From CAG-103 sp963627135 (lineage in GTDB: Bacteria > Bacillota > Clostridia > Oscillospirales > Oscillospiraceae): a DNA stretch of 64,000 nucleotides. Position numbers and translations under genes: made by a program. Location of the stretch: NCBI GenBank assembly GCA_963627135.1, contig CAVFZY010000020.1, forward strand, positions 62,001 to 126,000, written 5' to 3'. Position 1 is the first letter of the stretch. The number at the start of each line of letters is the position of its first letter. Of the stretch, positions 7,580-16,203 are shown one piece after another. Under the pieces are notes generated by a model. That model searched no databases. It was given only the letters and a program-made list of their open reading frames with translations, and was not told the origin of the DNA.

Positions 7580-7618
7580 AAGACATGGGCCCGCTTACGC
7601 GAAGCTGGCCCATGTCTT
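7580..7618 (-). terminator. Long hairpin after spoIIIAH
   Basis: AAGACATGGGCC (7580-7591) pairs perfectly with GGCCCATGTCTT (7607-7618), with an inner GCTT/AAGC stem. It follows the spoIIIAH stop by 17 bases. There is no clean T-run on the minus strand, so termination is probable, not certain. Confidence 0.6.
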
Positions 7619-7635
7619 ATATATTTTCTGCTATC

Positions 7636-8199
7636 TTACTGCGCGTCCTGCGCATCGGCCTTGACCTCGATGACCTTGATCTGCGGCGCGGTATAGTCCG
7701 TCTCTTTGACGATGGTGTCCGTGATCGTGGCGACCTGCGCCGTGCTCAGCCCATCGGCCGGCGCAGGCACGGCGACCGTGATGCCCTCATCGGTAATATA
7801 GACCACGCACTCGGAAAAATCCTTGGCCAGCAGGAGATTTTCGATCTGCGTCTCGGTCATGGAATCGCTCGCCATGGCGGAAATGGCGTTCATGGCGCTG
7901 TCGATCGTTGCCTGCGAAGCGCCCTCGGCTGTCGAGGCCGATTTGAGTAGCGACAACGCCTCGTCGCGCGACTGCTGACGCGTCAGGCGCGCCTTGGCAA
8001 AGTAATCATCGGAGGCCGACGCCGACACTGCAGCCGCGTCCTCCTCCGCCTTGACCGCCGCCGTGGCGGCATCCTCGGCAGCGGCCATTTCTGCGTCCGC
8101 TTTCCCCCACTGGGTGTTATAAGACCAGTTAAAGTAGATCGCGGCGCAGACAAACAGCAGCACCACAATGATCGCAATGTTTCGTTTGGTTTTTTTCAT
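7636..8199 (-). CDS. spoIIIAH: Stage III sporulation protein AH
   Basis: Mother-cell membrane protein whose C-terminal domain in the intermembrane space pairs with forespore SpoIIQ to form the feeding-tube channel. The 187-residue protein has one N-terminal membrane helix (about 8-26), an alanine- and glutamate-rich linker, then an EscJ/PrgK-like ring-building domain (about 75-187) including RDEALSLLKS and CVVYITDEGITVAVPAP. It is the last gene of spoIIIAA-AH, in the canonical position. No spoIIQ lies in the window. Confidence 0.95.
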   Translation of the reverse strand: MKKTKRNIAIIVVLLFVCAAIYFNWSYNTQWGKADAEMAAAEDAATAAVKAEEDAAAVSASASDDYFAKARLTRQQSRDEALSLLKSASTAEGASQATIDSAMNAISAMASDSMTETQIENLLLAKDFSECVVYITDEGITVAVPAPADGLSTAQVATITDTIVKETDYTAPQIKVIEVKADAQDAQ

Positions 8200-8212
8200 A
8201 GTCGTCCTCCCG

Positions 8213-8707
8213 TTATTTAGATTGCGAATCCGGCTGCTTTCTGAGCACGGAGATGTGATCCGTGCTCAGGCCGGTAAACTGCGCCACTGCCTGCGTGACG
8301 GCAAGCTGCACCTGCGGCGAGTCCGCCCCGTCGCAGACGACGACCGCGCCGAGATACTGCGGACTGACCGTCTTGAGCTCCACTGCCTCCTGTGCTCCGC
8401 CGCCGGCGGAGATGATGGTCGGCTCTCCAGCGTCGTCCGTTGCCAGCTCCCGCTCGGCCGAGCAGCGGTAGGACAGCAGCACCTGCACTTGTCCGGTGCC
8501 GTTGATCTGCTGCAGCAACTGTGTGAGGCGCTGCTCCTCCGCCTGAATGGTCTGCGTCTGGGTCTGTTCGGAAACGGCCGATGCCTGCACCGTCTTGGCC
8601 TTTGCCTTGCTGCCGGTCGGCAGCAGGAGCAGGATCAGCCCCGCGAGCAGAATGATGAGAACGTATTTGTACTTGGCTGCAAAAGCGCTGAGTTTTCGTG
8701 TGTTCAT
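8213..8707 (-). CDS. spoIIIAG: Stage III sporulation protein AG
   Basis: Ring-forming subunit of the SpoIIIA-SpoIIQ channel. It has one membrane helix (about 16-33) and a periplasm-facing domain with QVQVLLSYRCSAERELAT and YLGAVVVCDGADSPQVQLAV, the typical SpoIIIAG core. I start it at 8707, where the ATG overlaps the spoIIIAF stop as ATGA; an in-frame ATG 5 codons upstream is possible. Length is about 164 residues, somewhat short of the B. subtilis protein. Confidence 0.94.
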   Translation of the reverse strand: MNTRKLSAFAAKYKYVLIILLAGLILLLLPTGSKAKAKTVQASAVSEQTQTQTIQAEEQRLTQLLQQINGTGQVQVLLSYRCSAERELATDDAGEPTIISAGGGAQEAVELKTVSPQYLGAVVVCDGADSPQVQLAVTQAVAQFTGLSTDHISVLRKQPDSQSK

Positions 8708-9192
8708 GATGTGCTGCTCCATTCCTGCCGCGCGCGCGGGATCCCGAGGTCTGCCTCAATGATCTGCGCCAGGCGGCTGTTTTCTGCCGCCGGCCCGGAT
8801 GTGATCAGGCGGACGGACTGCGGATACCAGTAACCGTCAGTGCTCCACTGCAGTGTGACCTGCGCATCGTCGAGCGCCGCGCCGCACTGCGCGGCTTTGT
8901 CCAATATATATGTGCGCATTTCCGATTCTATGACCGTGCGCTGCAAGCGCTCGCTGCTGTCGGACACCGCGCCGTCTGTCGACACTGAGACGTGATAGTC
9001 CTGCAGTGCAGCGGCATAAGCGTCATAATCGAACGTTACCAGCGGCGAGAACAGAAGGCACGTCAGGGCAACGCCGCCGACCAGCTTCGTGACGCGCCGC
9101 AGGCTCTCCGACGTCGGAAACAGCGACGCCAGTGCCGTCAGCAGGGCCACGCCCGCCAGACTGAGCAGCCAGGCACGCAGAGACTCCATCAT
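8704..9192 (-). CDS. spoIIIAF: Stage III sporulation protein AF
   Basis: Small membrane subunit of the SpoIIIA complex. The 162 residues contain two N-terminal membrane helices (LRAWLLSLAGVALLTALASL and VTKLVGGVALTCLLFSPLV) followed by a soluble ring-type domain with AAQCGAALDDAQVTLQWSTD. The start overlaps the spoIIIAE stop and the stop overlaps the spoIIIAG start, both by 4 bases. This indicates tight translational coupling within the operon. Confidence 0.93.
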   Translation of the reverse strand: MMESLRAWLLSLAGVALLTALASLFPTSESLRRVTKLVGGVALTCLLFSPLVTFDYDAYAAALQDYHVSVSTDGAVSDSSERLQRTVIESEMRTYILDKAAQCGAALDDAQVTLQWSTDGYWYPQSVRLITSGPAAENSRLAQIIEADLGIPRARQEWSSTS

Positions 9193-10298
9193 CCCGTCAC
9201 CGCCTTCATACTCGACACGATTGAGAGAAACAAAATGAGCGACGCCACGCCGACCATCCCCAACAGAAAGCCGTACACGTCCGCAAAACCGTCGATCAGC
9301 CGCCCGACGCGCTTGTCCGCAAAGGACTCGGCGATACCGGCCGCGAGCTTATACAGGACATAGTGCACGGTAAGCTGCAGATACGGCGTGACGCACACGG
9401 CGGCGACGCTGACAACGCCGACGATGCCGATGCCGCTGCGCAGGATCTCTGCGCTGGAAGTGACCGTGGACGCCGCATCGGCCACGATGCTGCCGACGAC
9501 CGGGAGCGCGGCGGAGATGGCCGTCTTGACCGCCTTGGCCGCGGCTGCATCTGCCGAGCCGGTGAGGACACCCGTCAGCGACAGGTAGAGCGTGAACACA
9601 CTCGCAAAGCTGATGAGCAGCAGCCGGAACGCCTTACGCAGCAGGCCGCTGAGGGACGCGAGCACGTCATTTTCGAGCGTCGTGCCGCAGGTGACCGTAC
9701 CCGCGTACAGATACAGCAACGGCAGGAGCACTGCCGTCTCTGCGGATAGGAGCACATCCAGAAACAGAGACGTCGCCGCGTATTTTGCGGCGGCCGAAGT
9801 TGCCGCGCCGCTTGCCGCCGCAGCGGCGCACATGCTCGGCAGCAGGATCTTTGAGAAATCGCGCAGCGTGGCAAGCGCCGCTCTGCCCGCGGTGATGCAC
9901 GAGGTCATGTGGGTAACGCTCAGCGCAGCGACCGCCACCGTGCCAGCCATCTGCGTGACTTTGACGCAGGCCCCATTCGCCGAGAGAGATGCACACAACG
10001 CCGACAAAAACACGACCGCCAGCAGCAGCGCCGCATTGCGCGCCGCCGACGCGACGGCTCCCCCGCCCTCGCGCAGGACATAGGCCCACAGTTTTGTGAG
10101 CAGGGACTGCGGCTGCGCGGCGTCTGCAACGGACAGCGCGCCAAAGGCATCGTAAGCCTGCTCCGGGAGCGCGGATTCCAGCGACGCCGTGCCGAAATCC
10201 GAAGCCTGCTCGGCCGCAACATCGTAGGCATGTGCCCCCGGCGTGCACGCCGCCAACACCAGCAGCACAGCCAGAAGCATAAGCAGCCGCTTTTTCAT
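9189..10298 (-). CDS. spoIIIAE: Stage III sporulation protein AE
   Basis: Large polytopic subunit of the SpoIIIA export-like complex in the mother-cell membrane. It has 369 residues with a signal-like start MKKRLLMLLAVLLVLAACTP, then about eight hydrophobic stretches rich in Ala, Leu and Val. The start at 10298 overlaps the spoIIIAD stop (ATGA) and has GGAG 7 bases upstream. A much longer upstream in-frame extension lies inside spoIIIAD and is rejected. The AACTPG after the hydrophobic core looks like a lipobox-like site, though SpoIIIAE is not known as a lipoprotein. Confidence 0.94.
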   Translation of the reverse strand: MKKRLLMLLAVLLVLAACTPGAHAYDVAAEQASDFGTASLESALPEQAYDAFGALSVADAAQPQSLLTKLWAYVLREGGGAVASAARNAALLLAVVFLSALCASLSANGACVKVTQMAGTVAVAALSVTHMTSCITAGRAALATLRDFSKILLPSMCAAAAASGAATSAAAKYAATSLFLDVLLSAETAVLLPLLYLYAGTVTCGTTLENDVLASLSGLLRKAFRLLLISFASVFTLYLSLTGVLTGSADAAAAKAVKTAISAALPVVGSIVADAASTVTSSAEILRSGIGIVGVVSVAAVCVTPYLQLTVHYVLYKLAAGIAESFADKRVGRLIDGFADVYGFLLGMVGVASLILFLSIVSSMKAVTG

Positions 10299-10684
10299 AA
10301 GCATTCTCCGATCATGTTCAAAAACGTGTGCATCAGCGGCAGCGCAGCATAGAGCGCGGCCGCCACACCCAAGAGCTGCACCGCGCAGGCGCCGGCAGCC
10401 TGTCCGGCGTCTTTGCAGAGACTCTCCCCGATCATCGTCAGGATGCTGATGGTCATGCACTTGAGCAGTGGGCCGGTGTAGACGCCGGACAGGTCGCTGA
10501 CCGCGATCGCATCGCGGAAAAATGCCGCCAACGGCTCCAGCAGACCGATGCACAAAAACAGCGCCAGCAGCGCCGCAGCCCCGCTCAGCAGGAACGACAT
10601 GCCCGGCACGGTTTTGTAGACCGTGGCGGCGGCAGCGGCGGCAATGACCACAAGGATAATCGCCTGAAAGACCGGCTCCATCAC
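10295..10684 (-). CDS. spoIIIAD: Stage III sporulation protein AD
   Basis: A 129-residue membrane protein with about four hydrophobic helices (AIILVVIAAAAAATVYKTV; LLSGAAALLALFLCIGLLEP; LLKCMTISILTMIGESLCKD; VQLLGVAAALYAALPLMH). The GESLCKDAGQAAGACAVQL stretch is characteristic of the family. It is thought to form the membrane base of the SpoIIIA channel with AC and AE. It overlaps spoIIIAC and spoIIIAE by 4 bases each. Confidence 0.94.
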   Translation of the reverse strand: MMEPVFQAIILVVIAAAAAATVYKTVPGMSFLLSGAAALLALFLCIGLLEPLAAFFRDAIAVSDLSGVYTGPLLKCMTISILTMIGESLCKDAGQAAGACAVQLLGVAAALYAALPLMHTFLNMIGECL

Positions 10685-10875
10685 AAGGAAAACAGGCTCT
10701 TGATCAGGTCGAACAGCTCGCTGATCTTCTGGATCACCAGCACCAGCACCACAACAAGACCGGCAATGGTCGTCATGAGTGCCTGCTCGTCGCGCCCGGC
10801 GCGCGAGAGCAGAATATTGAGTACGGCGACCAGAATACCGATCGCCGCGATCTTAAAGACAAGGTCAACGTCCAT
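10681..10875 (-). CDS. spoIIIAC: Stage III sporulation protein AC
   Basis: A 64-residue, two-helix membrane protein (MDVDLVFKIAAIGILVAVLN and MTTIAGLVVVLVLVIQKISE with RAGRDEQAL between), the standard SpoIIIAC layout. I use the ATG at 10875; a longer in-frame extension has no family match. It lies 17 bases after spoIIIAB and overlaps spoIIIAD by 4. Confidence 0.93.
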   Translation of the reverse strand: MDVDLVFKIAAIGILVAVLNILLSRAGRDEQALMTTIAGLVVVLVLVIQKISELFDLIKSLFSL

Positions 10876-10892
10876 AAGCGCCTCCAGTGGAA

Positions 10893-11405
10893 TCAAAACA
10901 GAGCCACGGCGGCGAGCAGGCCAAGCGTCGCGCCGAGACCGCAAAACAGTTTGCCGCGCTGCACCATGTCGGCCTGCATCCGCGCGGCGGCAGTCTGCAG
11001 CGTCTCTATGCAGGCATCCAGCGCACAGCGCTGGAGCCGCGCGTCATACTTTCCGAGCTGTTCGCCCAGCGTCAGCAGCGCCGCATGCACATCGGGCGCA
11101 AACATGTCCAGCGCCTGAAACGCAGCCGCCCAGCTCTCGGAAAACGGCCGGTCCCCGTCCGTGATGCTGTCTGCGAGCGCGGCATACTGTGCGCTCAGCG
11201 GCTCCGGCGCGCTCACCGCCAGATGGCGCAGCGCCTCCGGCAGCGGCAGCAGACGGCCGACAATGTCGCTGCGCAGCAGGTTCAGACTGTCGATCACCGC
11301 CGTGAGCAGGCGCAGCCGCAGCCGCAGCTCCTGCCGCAGTGCGAACCCGGCGGCTGTGCTGCCCAGAAACAGCAGCGCCGCCCCCAGCCAGTGCAGCCAC
11401 GTCAT
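10893..11405 (-). CDS. spoIIIAB: Stage III sporulation protein AB
   Basis: 170 residues, with a membrane helix at each end (LHWLGAALLFLGSTAAGFAL and KLFCGLGATLGLLAAVALF) and a helical cytoplasmic bundle between. This matches SpoIIIAB, which resembles GspF/PilC-type secretion platform proteins. The motif LRSDIVGRLLPLPEALRHLA is typical. The start overlaps the spoIIIAA stop by 4 bases, consistent with partnership between the ATPase (AA) and this platform subunit. Confidence 0.93.
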   Translation of the reverse strand: MTWLHWLGAALLFLGSTAAGFALRQELRLRLRLLTAVIDSLNLLRSDIVGRLLPLPEALRHLAVSAPEPLSAQYAALADSITDGDRPFSESWAAAFQALDMFAPDVHAALLTLGEQLGKYDARLQRCALDACIETLQTAAARMQADMVQRGKLFCGLGATLGLLAAVALF

Positions 11406-12283
11406 GTCAGGTCCTCAACGGTATAGACACGCTCGCCGACGCTGCGCGTGATGCACACGGCGCGGCGGAAAATATGCTCGTCCAGCAGTGCACGGTACAG
11501 CGCCCGGTGCCGCAGCGCCGCGACGCTTTGCGCGTGCGCCGTTGCCAGCAGCGCGACGCCGCAGCCGGCGGCGATGCGGATGGCCTCAATGTCCTCCGGC
11601 GCGCTGATCTCGTCAAACGCCAGCACGTCCGGCCGCATGGCGCGCAGGAGCATCATGCAGCATGCTGCCTTCTGCCCGCCGGTCATCACGTCCGTATTCG
11701 CCCCGACGTCAAACTGCGGCGCGCGATTCTGCACGGCCGCGATCTCGCCGCGCTCGTCCATGAGCGAGATGCGCGTGCCCAGATCGGACAAGCGGCGCAC
11801 GCACTCGCGCAGCAGTGTCGTCTTCCCGTTGCCGGGCGGCGAGAGAATGAGCGTGCTGCAAAACCCGTCCTTGAGCAGCTGCGGCAAAAGCGCATCGGCG
11901 CAGCCGGGCACCGCGTGCGGAATCCGCACGGACACAGAGCTCAGCTGCCGAATGCCGTCGATCTGCCCGGCAGTCTGCCCGTAAGCGCAGCCGCAAAGCC
12001 CGACCCGGCAGCCGCCGGCCGTCTGTAAGTACCCCTGCCGGATCTGCTCTCCGGCCGCATAGACGGACGCCCCCGTCGCGCGCTCGAGCAGATAGTCCAG
12101 ATCGCCTGCCAGGATGGCGCGGCATTCCGCCGGATACGCATGCGCCTGCGTCAGCAGCACGGGCACCTGGCCGATACGGCAGCAGATCTCTTCTACGAGT
12201 TCCTGCCGGTCACGCTGTGTGTGGGCAATGGCCTGTCCCAGCGCCGGCGGGAACAGTGCCAGCGCCTGATTTGTGAAGATCAT
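11402..12283 (-). CDS. spoIIIAA: Stage III sporulation protein AA, secretion-type ATPase
   Basis: Cytoplasmic ATPase thought to energise the mother-cell-to-forespore channel. 293 residues; Walker A PPGNGKTTLLRE near residue 150, Walker B MRPDVLAFDEIS, and the AQSVAALRHRALYR region typical of secretion ATPases. The start at 12283 has GGAGGG 6 bases upstream. It is the first gene of an eight-gene operon (AA to AH). In B. subtilis this operon is sigma-E dependent; a CATAGGAT about 35 bases upstream is -10-like but I see no convincing -35. Confidence 0.95.
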   Translation of the reverse strand: MIFTNQALALFPPALGQAIAHTQRDRQELVEEICCRIGQVPVLLTQAHAYPAECRAILAGDLDYLLERATGASVYAAGEQIRQGYLQTAGGCRVGLCGCAYGQTAGQIDGIRQLSSVSVRIPHAVPGCADALLPQLLKDGFCSTLILSPPGNGKTTLLRECVRRLSDLGTRISLMDERGEIAAVQNRAPQFDVGANTDVMTGGQKAACCMMLLRAMRPDVLAFDEISAPEDIEAIRIAAGCGVALLATAHAQSVAALRHRALYRALLDEHIFRRAVCITRSVGERVYTVEDLT

Positions 12284-12342
12284 GGTGGTCCCTCCTCTTT
12301 TGTTCTGCCTCATCCTATGCACGCACCGCGCGCGGCAGAACA

Positions 12343-12371
12343 AAAAGAGAGGCAGCCGGCCGGCTGCCTCT
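12343..12371 (-). terminator. Terminator after the DUF1015 gene
   Basis: A perfect 12-base inverted repeat AGAGGCAGCCGG/CCGGCTGCCTCT (12348-12371) is followed on the minus strand by TTTTTG. It separates glpK-DUF1015 from spoIIIA. Confidence 0.9.
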
Positions 12372-12390
12372 CAAGAAGTGTATGCACTTG

Positions 12391-13620
12391 TCACAGTTTG
12401 CGGCACTCAAGGTAATAGCGCTTGTCCGCGCCGAGGCCGATGGAAAAGCTCTTTTTCGGGAACGGGCCGGAGTGCAGTACAGACGTAAAGAGCTCCGTCT
12501 TGTCCATGCGCGGCATGAGGATGCCGCAGCAGCCGCCGCCGGCCGCAAGGTCGAGCGCCTCATCGTCGCCGTGGATGTAATCGACCGTGCCGCCGTTTTC
12601 CGCAAGATAGGCCGCGCAGAACGTGTCCATCGCGGCGATGGCTTCACCGAGCGACGCGCCCTTGGCGAGGATATCCCGGCGCTGATTCCCGGCGATCAGG
12701 GAGATCGCGTAGCCGCTGCCGTCACCAGATCCCAGCGCCGCCTCCGCTGCCTGCATCCATTTGGACGCATCGGTCCCGAAAAGCACACGGTGGATGGGCT
12801 CAATCGTCACGGCCGGGCTATGCAGATTCACAAGCTCGACGAGCGCATAGCGTGCGGGGTCAACCGCCGCCTGCTCGGGCGTGAGTAACTTTTTCTTCTC
12901 AAGCCAACACAGGCGGGCCGCTGCCAGACTGTGGTTGCCGTCGGCAATGGCAAAGCGCATGGGGTGCGCGCTATCCGTGCCGACACCGGTCGCGCACAGG
13001 TGCGCGGCAAGATCATCCGCAGCCGCGCCCGCAACGCGCAGGCCGCGAACGTGGCCGCCGCCGGACATGAGGTCAAAATCATACAGCGTTTCGCCGGCAG
13101 CCGCCTGTGCGCCCCGGAAAATCGCATCACCAGGATCGCTGTAAAACACCATGATATGCGGCATTTCCAGCGCAGCCGCCGCGCGGATGCGCACGCGCGC
13201 GGGCAGGCGCGAGGCGATCGTTCCTTCCGTGCTGCGGACGGGCGTGACGGAATCCGGCGCGTAATCATATGCCTCCAGATCGAGCACGCCGACAACGCCG
13301 CAGCGCACGGCGCCGCCCGGCAGTATGCGCTGCACGAGCACGAGACTGTGCGGTACGGTACGGAACACGCCACTGTCAAGGTAGCGGTGCATGGTCCGCT
13401 GGATCTCGCGCGTCGCCGCAGCCTCATCGCACTTACCAAGGTAAAACTCCGGCAGCATCAGCCGCAGTGTGGATGGCGCGTCACCGACGGTGTCCTGCAC
13501 CGTCTGCCAATAACTGGCATCCGCCGTGAACTGGTCACAGGCGATGACGCTCCAGCGCCGCATATCCGCATGCGCCGGCAATAGAATATCCGTTGGTGTA
13601 AAAAACAGATTCTGATTCAT
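12391..13620 (-). CDS. DUF1015 family protein
   Basis: A 409-residue protein of the DUF1015 family, recognised by its conserved segments: ACDQFTADASYW, PHSLVLVQRIL, the middle FAIADGNHSLAAARLCW, and HSGPFPKKSFSIGLGADKRY at the C-terminus. Biochemical function is unknown; members occur widely in anaerobes. I choose 13620, whose ATG overlaps the glpK stop (ATGA) with GGAG 6 bases upstream; an ATG at 13632 is also in frame. Overlap with glpK implies co-translation with glycerol kinase. Confidence 0.85.
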   Translation of the reverse strand: MNQNLFFTPTDILLPAHADMRRWSVIACDQFTADASYWQTVQDTVGDAPSTLRLMLPEFYLGKCDEAAATREIQRTMHRYLDSGVFRTVPHSLVLVQRILPGGAVRCGVVGVLDLEAYDYAPDSVTPVRSTEGTIASRLPARVRIRAAAALEMPHIMVFYSDPGDAIFRGAQAAAGETLYDFDLMSGGGHVRGLRVAGAAADDLAAHLCATGVGTDSAHPMRFAIADGNHSLAAARLCWLEKKKLLTPEQAAVDPARYALVELVNLHSPAVTIEPIHRVLFGTDASKWMQAAEAALGSGDGSGYAISLIAGNQRRDILAKGASLGEAIAAMDTFCAAYLAENGGTVDYIHGDDEALDLAAGGGCCGILMPRMDKTELFTSVLHSGPFPKKSFSIGLGADKRYYLECRKL

Positions 13621-15131
13621 TCCATGCTCCATTTCTCTGCTCTGCCGACGGCACGCAGCCAGTTATCGTGATACTGTTTAGCCTGCTCGGCATCCATTTC
13701 GGGTTTGAAAATACGGTCAGACTGACGCAGGAGTGCAATATCATCCACACGCTCCCATACGCCGGAGGCAAGGCCGGCGAGAAACGCCGCGCCAAACGCT
13801 GTCGTCTCGACCAGCTTCGGCCGGTCGATCGGCACACGCAGCACATCCGCCTGGAACTGCATCAAAAATGAACTGACGGACGCACCGCCATCCACCCGCA
13901 GGACAGAAATCGGGCTCTCCGCATCGACCTGCATGGCATCGAGCAGGTCCTTGACCTGATAAGCAATGCCCTCGAGCGTGGCGCGGGCAATGTGCGCCTT
14001 GTTGCTGCCACGCGTCAGGCCGACGATCGCGCCGCGGGCGTACATATCCCAGCGCGGCGCGCCGAGACCGGTGAACGCAGACACGAGGTACACGCCACCG
14101 TTATCCGGCACGCTCTCAGCCAGAATGTCGCACTCATGCGCCGTACCGATCAGGCCGAGTTCGTCGCGCAGCCACTGGATGGAGCTGCCGGCATTGAACA
14201 CGCTGCCCTCGAGCGCATATGTCGTCTTGCCGTTGACCGACCACGCAACGCTCGTGACCAGACCGCTGACGCTGCGCACGGATCTGCTGCCGGTGTTCAT
14301 GAGTGTGAAGCAGCCGGTGCCATATGTATTTTTCGCCTGGCCCGGCACGATGCACGCCTGGCCCAGCAGGGCGGCCGCCTGGTCGCCGGCGCTGCCGCAG
14401 ACCGGGATACCCTCGAGCGACTCGAGCCCCGGCAGGTTCGCCGTCACCTGGCCATATACCATGGACGACGGCACCGGTATCGGCAGCATGCTCATCGGGA
14501 TGCCGAGGCGCGCGCAAAGCTCCTCGTCCCAGCAGAGATTATCAATGTCAAACAGCATCGTGCGCGAGCAGTTGGAATAGTCCGACACATGGGCGCGGCC
14601 GCCGGTCAGATTCCAGATGAGCCACGAGTCCACGTTGCCAAACAGCAGTTCGCCGCGCTCGGCGCGCTCGCGCGCACCGGGAACGTTATCGAGGATCCAC
14701 TTGATCTTCGTGCCGGAGAAATAGGCATCGATGAGCAGGCCGGTCTTTTCCTTCACATACGGGCCGAGGCCGTCGGCCGTGAGCCGGTCGCAGATGGGCG
14801 CCGTGCGGCGGCACTGCCAGACGATCGCGTTATAGACGGGCTTGCCGGTGTTCTTGTCCCAGACGATCGTCGTCTCGCGCTGGTTCGTGATGCCGATGCC
14901 GGCGATGTCCGTCGGCGACAGGCCGCTCTTTTCAAACGCCTCGCTCATGGCAAGCAGCTGACTCTCAAGGATAACCATCGGGTCATGCTCCACCCAGCCC
15001 GGCTTCGGGTAGAGCTGCGTGAAGGGATACTGTGCCAGAGACACGATGTTGCCCTTGCTGTCGAAGATAATCGAGCGGGAACTGGTTGTACCCTGGTCAA
15101 GTGCAATGATGTAGCCGTTCATAATTAACAT
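13617..15131 (-). CDS. glpK: Glycerol kinase
   Basis: Phosphorylates glycerol to glycerol-3-phosphate with ATP. The protein is full length (about 501-504 residues). It has FGGY-kinase motifs: YIIALDQGTTSSRSIIFDSK, TNQRETTIVWDKNTGKPVYN, NVDSWLIWNLTGG, CGSAGDQAAALLGQACIVPG and VDGGASVSSFLMQFQAD. Two in-frame ATGs (15131 and 15122) are possible; GGAGG lies 3 and 12 bases upstream respectively. No glpF or glpD is adjacent. The divergent neighbour is a monoacylglycerol-lipase-like hydrolase, which could release glycerol for this enzyme. Confidence 0.96.
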   Translation of the reverse strand: MLIMNGYIIALDQGTTSSRSIIFDSKGNIVSLAQYPFTQLYPKPGWVEHDPMVILESQLLAMSEAFEKSGLSPTDIAGIGITNQRETTIVWDKNTGKPVYNAIVWQCRRTAPICDRLTADGLGPYVKEKTGLLIDAYFSGTKIKWILDNVPGARERAERGELLFGNVDSWLIWNLTGGRAHVSDYSNCSRTMLFDIDNLCWDEELCARLGIPMSMLPIPVPSSMVYGQVTANLPGLESLEGIPVCGSAGDQAAALLGQACIVPGQAKNTYGTGCFTLMNTGSRSVRSVSGLVTSVAWSVNGKTTYALEGSVFNAGSSIQWLRDELGLIGTAHECDILAESVPDNGGVYLVSAFTGLGAPRWDMYARGAIVGLTRGSNKAHIARATLEGIAYQVKDLLDAMQVDAESPISVLRVDGGASVSSFLMQFQADVLRVPIDRPKLVETTAFGAAFLAGLASGVWERVDDIALLRQSDRIFKPEMDAEQAKQYHDNWLRAVGRAEKWSME

Positions 15132-15145
15132 TAACCTCCATAGAC

Positions 15146-15174
15146 TTGACGGAATCCGTCAATTGGAATACAAT
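15146..15174 (+). promoter_or_regulatory. Promoter of the lipase gene overlapped by a dyad
   Basis: TTGACG (15146-15151), a 17-base spacer and TACAAT (15169-15174) point at the hydrolase gene at 15216. The 17-base dyad TTGACGG-AAT-CCGTCAA (15146-15162) covers the -35 and could be an operator between the divergent glpK and hydrolase genes. Confidence 0.65.
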
Positions 15175-15215
15175 TCAGGTAGCTTTTAGTATATCACAAC
15201 TGGAGGAGTATTGCT

Positions 15216-16145
15216 ATGCCATCTTTTCATGATTTTAGGTTTTTGTCCACTGATGGGAAACACAAGGTATTTGCAAGAGAATGCACCCCCGACGGCGAAG
15301 TCCGCGCCGTTTTGCAGATCGCACACGGCGTCGCCGAGCATGTCTACCGCTACGCACCGTTCATGGAGTTTCTTGCCAACAACGGCTTTGTCGTTGTCGC
15401 AAACGACCACCTCGGCCATGGTAAGACCGCTGAAAAAGAGCCGGAGCTATGCTTCTTTGCGGAAAAGGACGGCTGGAACGACGTTGTGGGCGACATGGAT
15501 CAGCTCCACAAGCTGACCGCCGCCAAGTACCCCGATGTCCCCTACTTCCTGTTCGGCCACAGCATGGGCAGCTTCCTGACCCGTACCTACATCATTGACC
15601 ACCCGGAGGGACTCAAGGGTGTCATCATCAGCGGTACCGGCCAGAACCCGGCCGCCGTCGTCGCCGCCGGCAAGCTCATGGCCAAACTCGAGATGATCGA
15701 CAATGGCCCGATGTATCACAGCCCCAGACTCAACAAACTTGCCTTCGGCAGCTACAACAAGAAGTACGACCATGTGCGCACGGACCTCGACTGGCTGACG
15801 CGTGACGAGGCGATCGTGGATCAGTACATCGCCGACCCGCTCTGCGGCGCGATGGCAACTGCCGGCATGTTCCATGATATGATGGGCGGCCTGCAGTATA
15901 TCTGGAAAACGGAAAATCTCAACAAGATGAATAAGGCCACCCCAGTCTACTTCATGGCCGGTGACGGCGACCCGGTCGGCAACTACGGCGAGGGCGTCAA
16001 GAAGGTCTACAACCGCTTCCTGAAGGTCGGCTGCAAGGACGTGAAGCTCAAGCTCTACAAGGACGGCCGCCACGAGATGCTCAACGAGCTCAACAAGGAC
16101 GAGGTCTATGCGGACATCCTCGATTGGCTCAACAGTAAGATTTAA
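15216..16145 (+). CDS. Alpha/beta hydrolase, monoacylglycerol-lipase-like
   Basis: A 309-residue serine hydrolase of the Hydrolase_4/S33 type. It has an oxyanion-loop HG motif (QIAHGVAEHVYRYAPF), VANDHLGHGKTA, a nucleophile elbow GHSMG with Ser116, a likely acid in MAGDGDPVG, and a likely catalytic His in KDGRHEMLNE. There is no signal peptide, so it is cytoplasmic. This subfamily includes lysophospholipases and monoacylglycerol lipases. Its divergent arrangement with glpK fits a role in glycerol release, but this is inference. GGAGGAG precedes the start, and it has its own promoter and terminator. Confidence 0.88.
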   Translation: MPSFHDFRFLSTDGKHKVFARECTPDGEVRAVLQIAHGVAEHVYRYAPFMEFLANNGFVVVANDHLGHGKTAEKEPELCFFAEKDGWNDVVGDMDQLHKLTAAKYPDVPYFLFGHSMGSFLTRTYIIDHPEGLKGVIISGTGQNPAAVVAAGKLMAKLEMIDNGPMYHSPRLNKLAFGSYNKKYDHVRTDLDWLTRDEAIVDQYIADPLCGAMATAGMFHDMMGGLQYIWKTENLNKMNKATPVYFMAGDGDPVGNYGEGVKKVYNRFLKVGCKDVKLKLYKDGRHEMLNELNKDEVYADILDWLNSKI

Positions 16146-16162
16146 CAACATTTGTTGATAAA

Positions 16163-16193
16163 ACGCGCGCAGAATGCCTCTGCGCGCGTTTTT
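16163..16193 (+). terminator. Terminator after the hydrolase gene
   Basis: ACGCGCGCAG (16163-16172) pairs with CTGCGCGCGT (16180-16189), followed by TTTTT. A T-run on the opposite strand is weaker, so it may also serve the convergent radical SAM gene. Confidence 0.85.
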
Positions 16194-16203
16194 GATACCG
16201 AAT

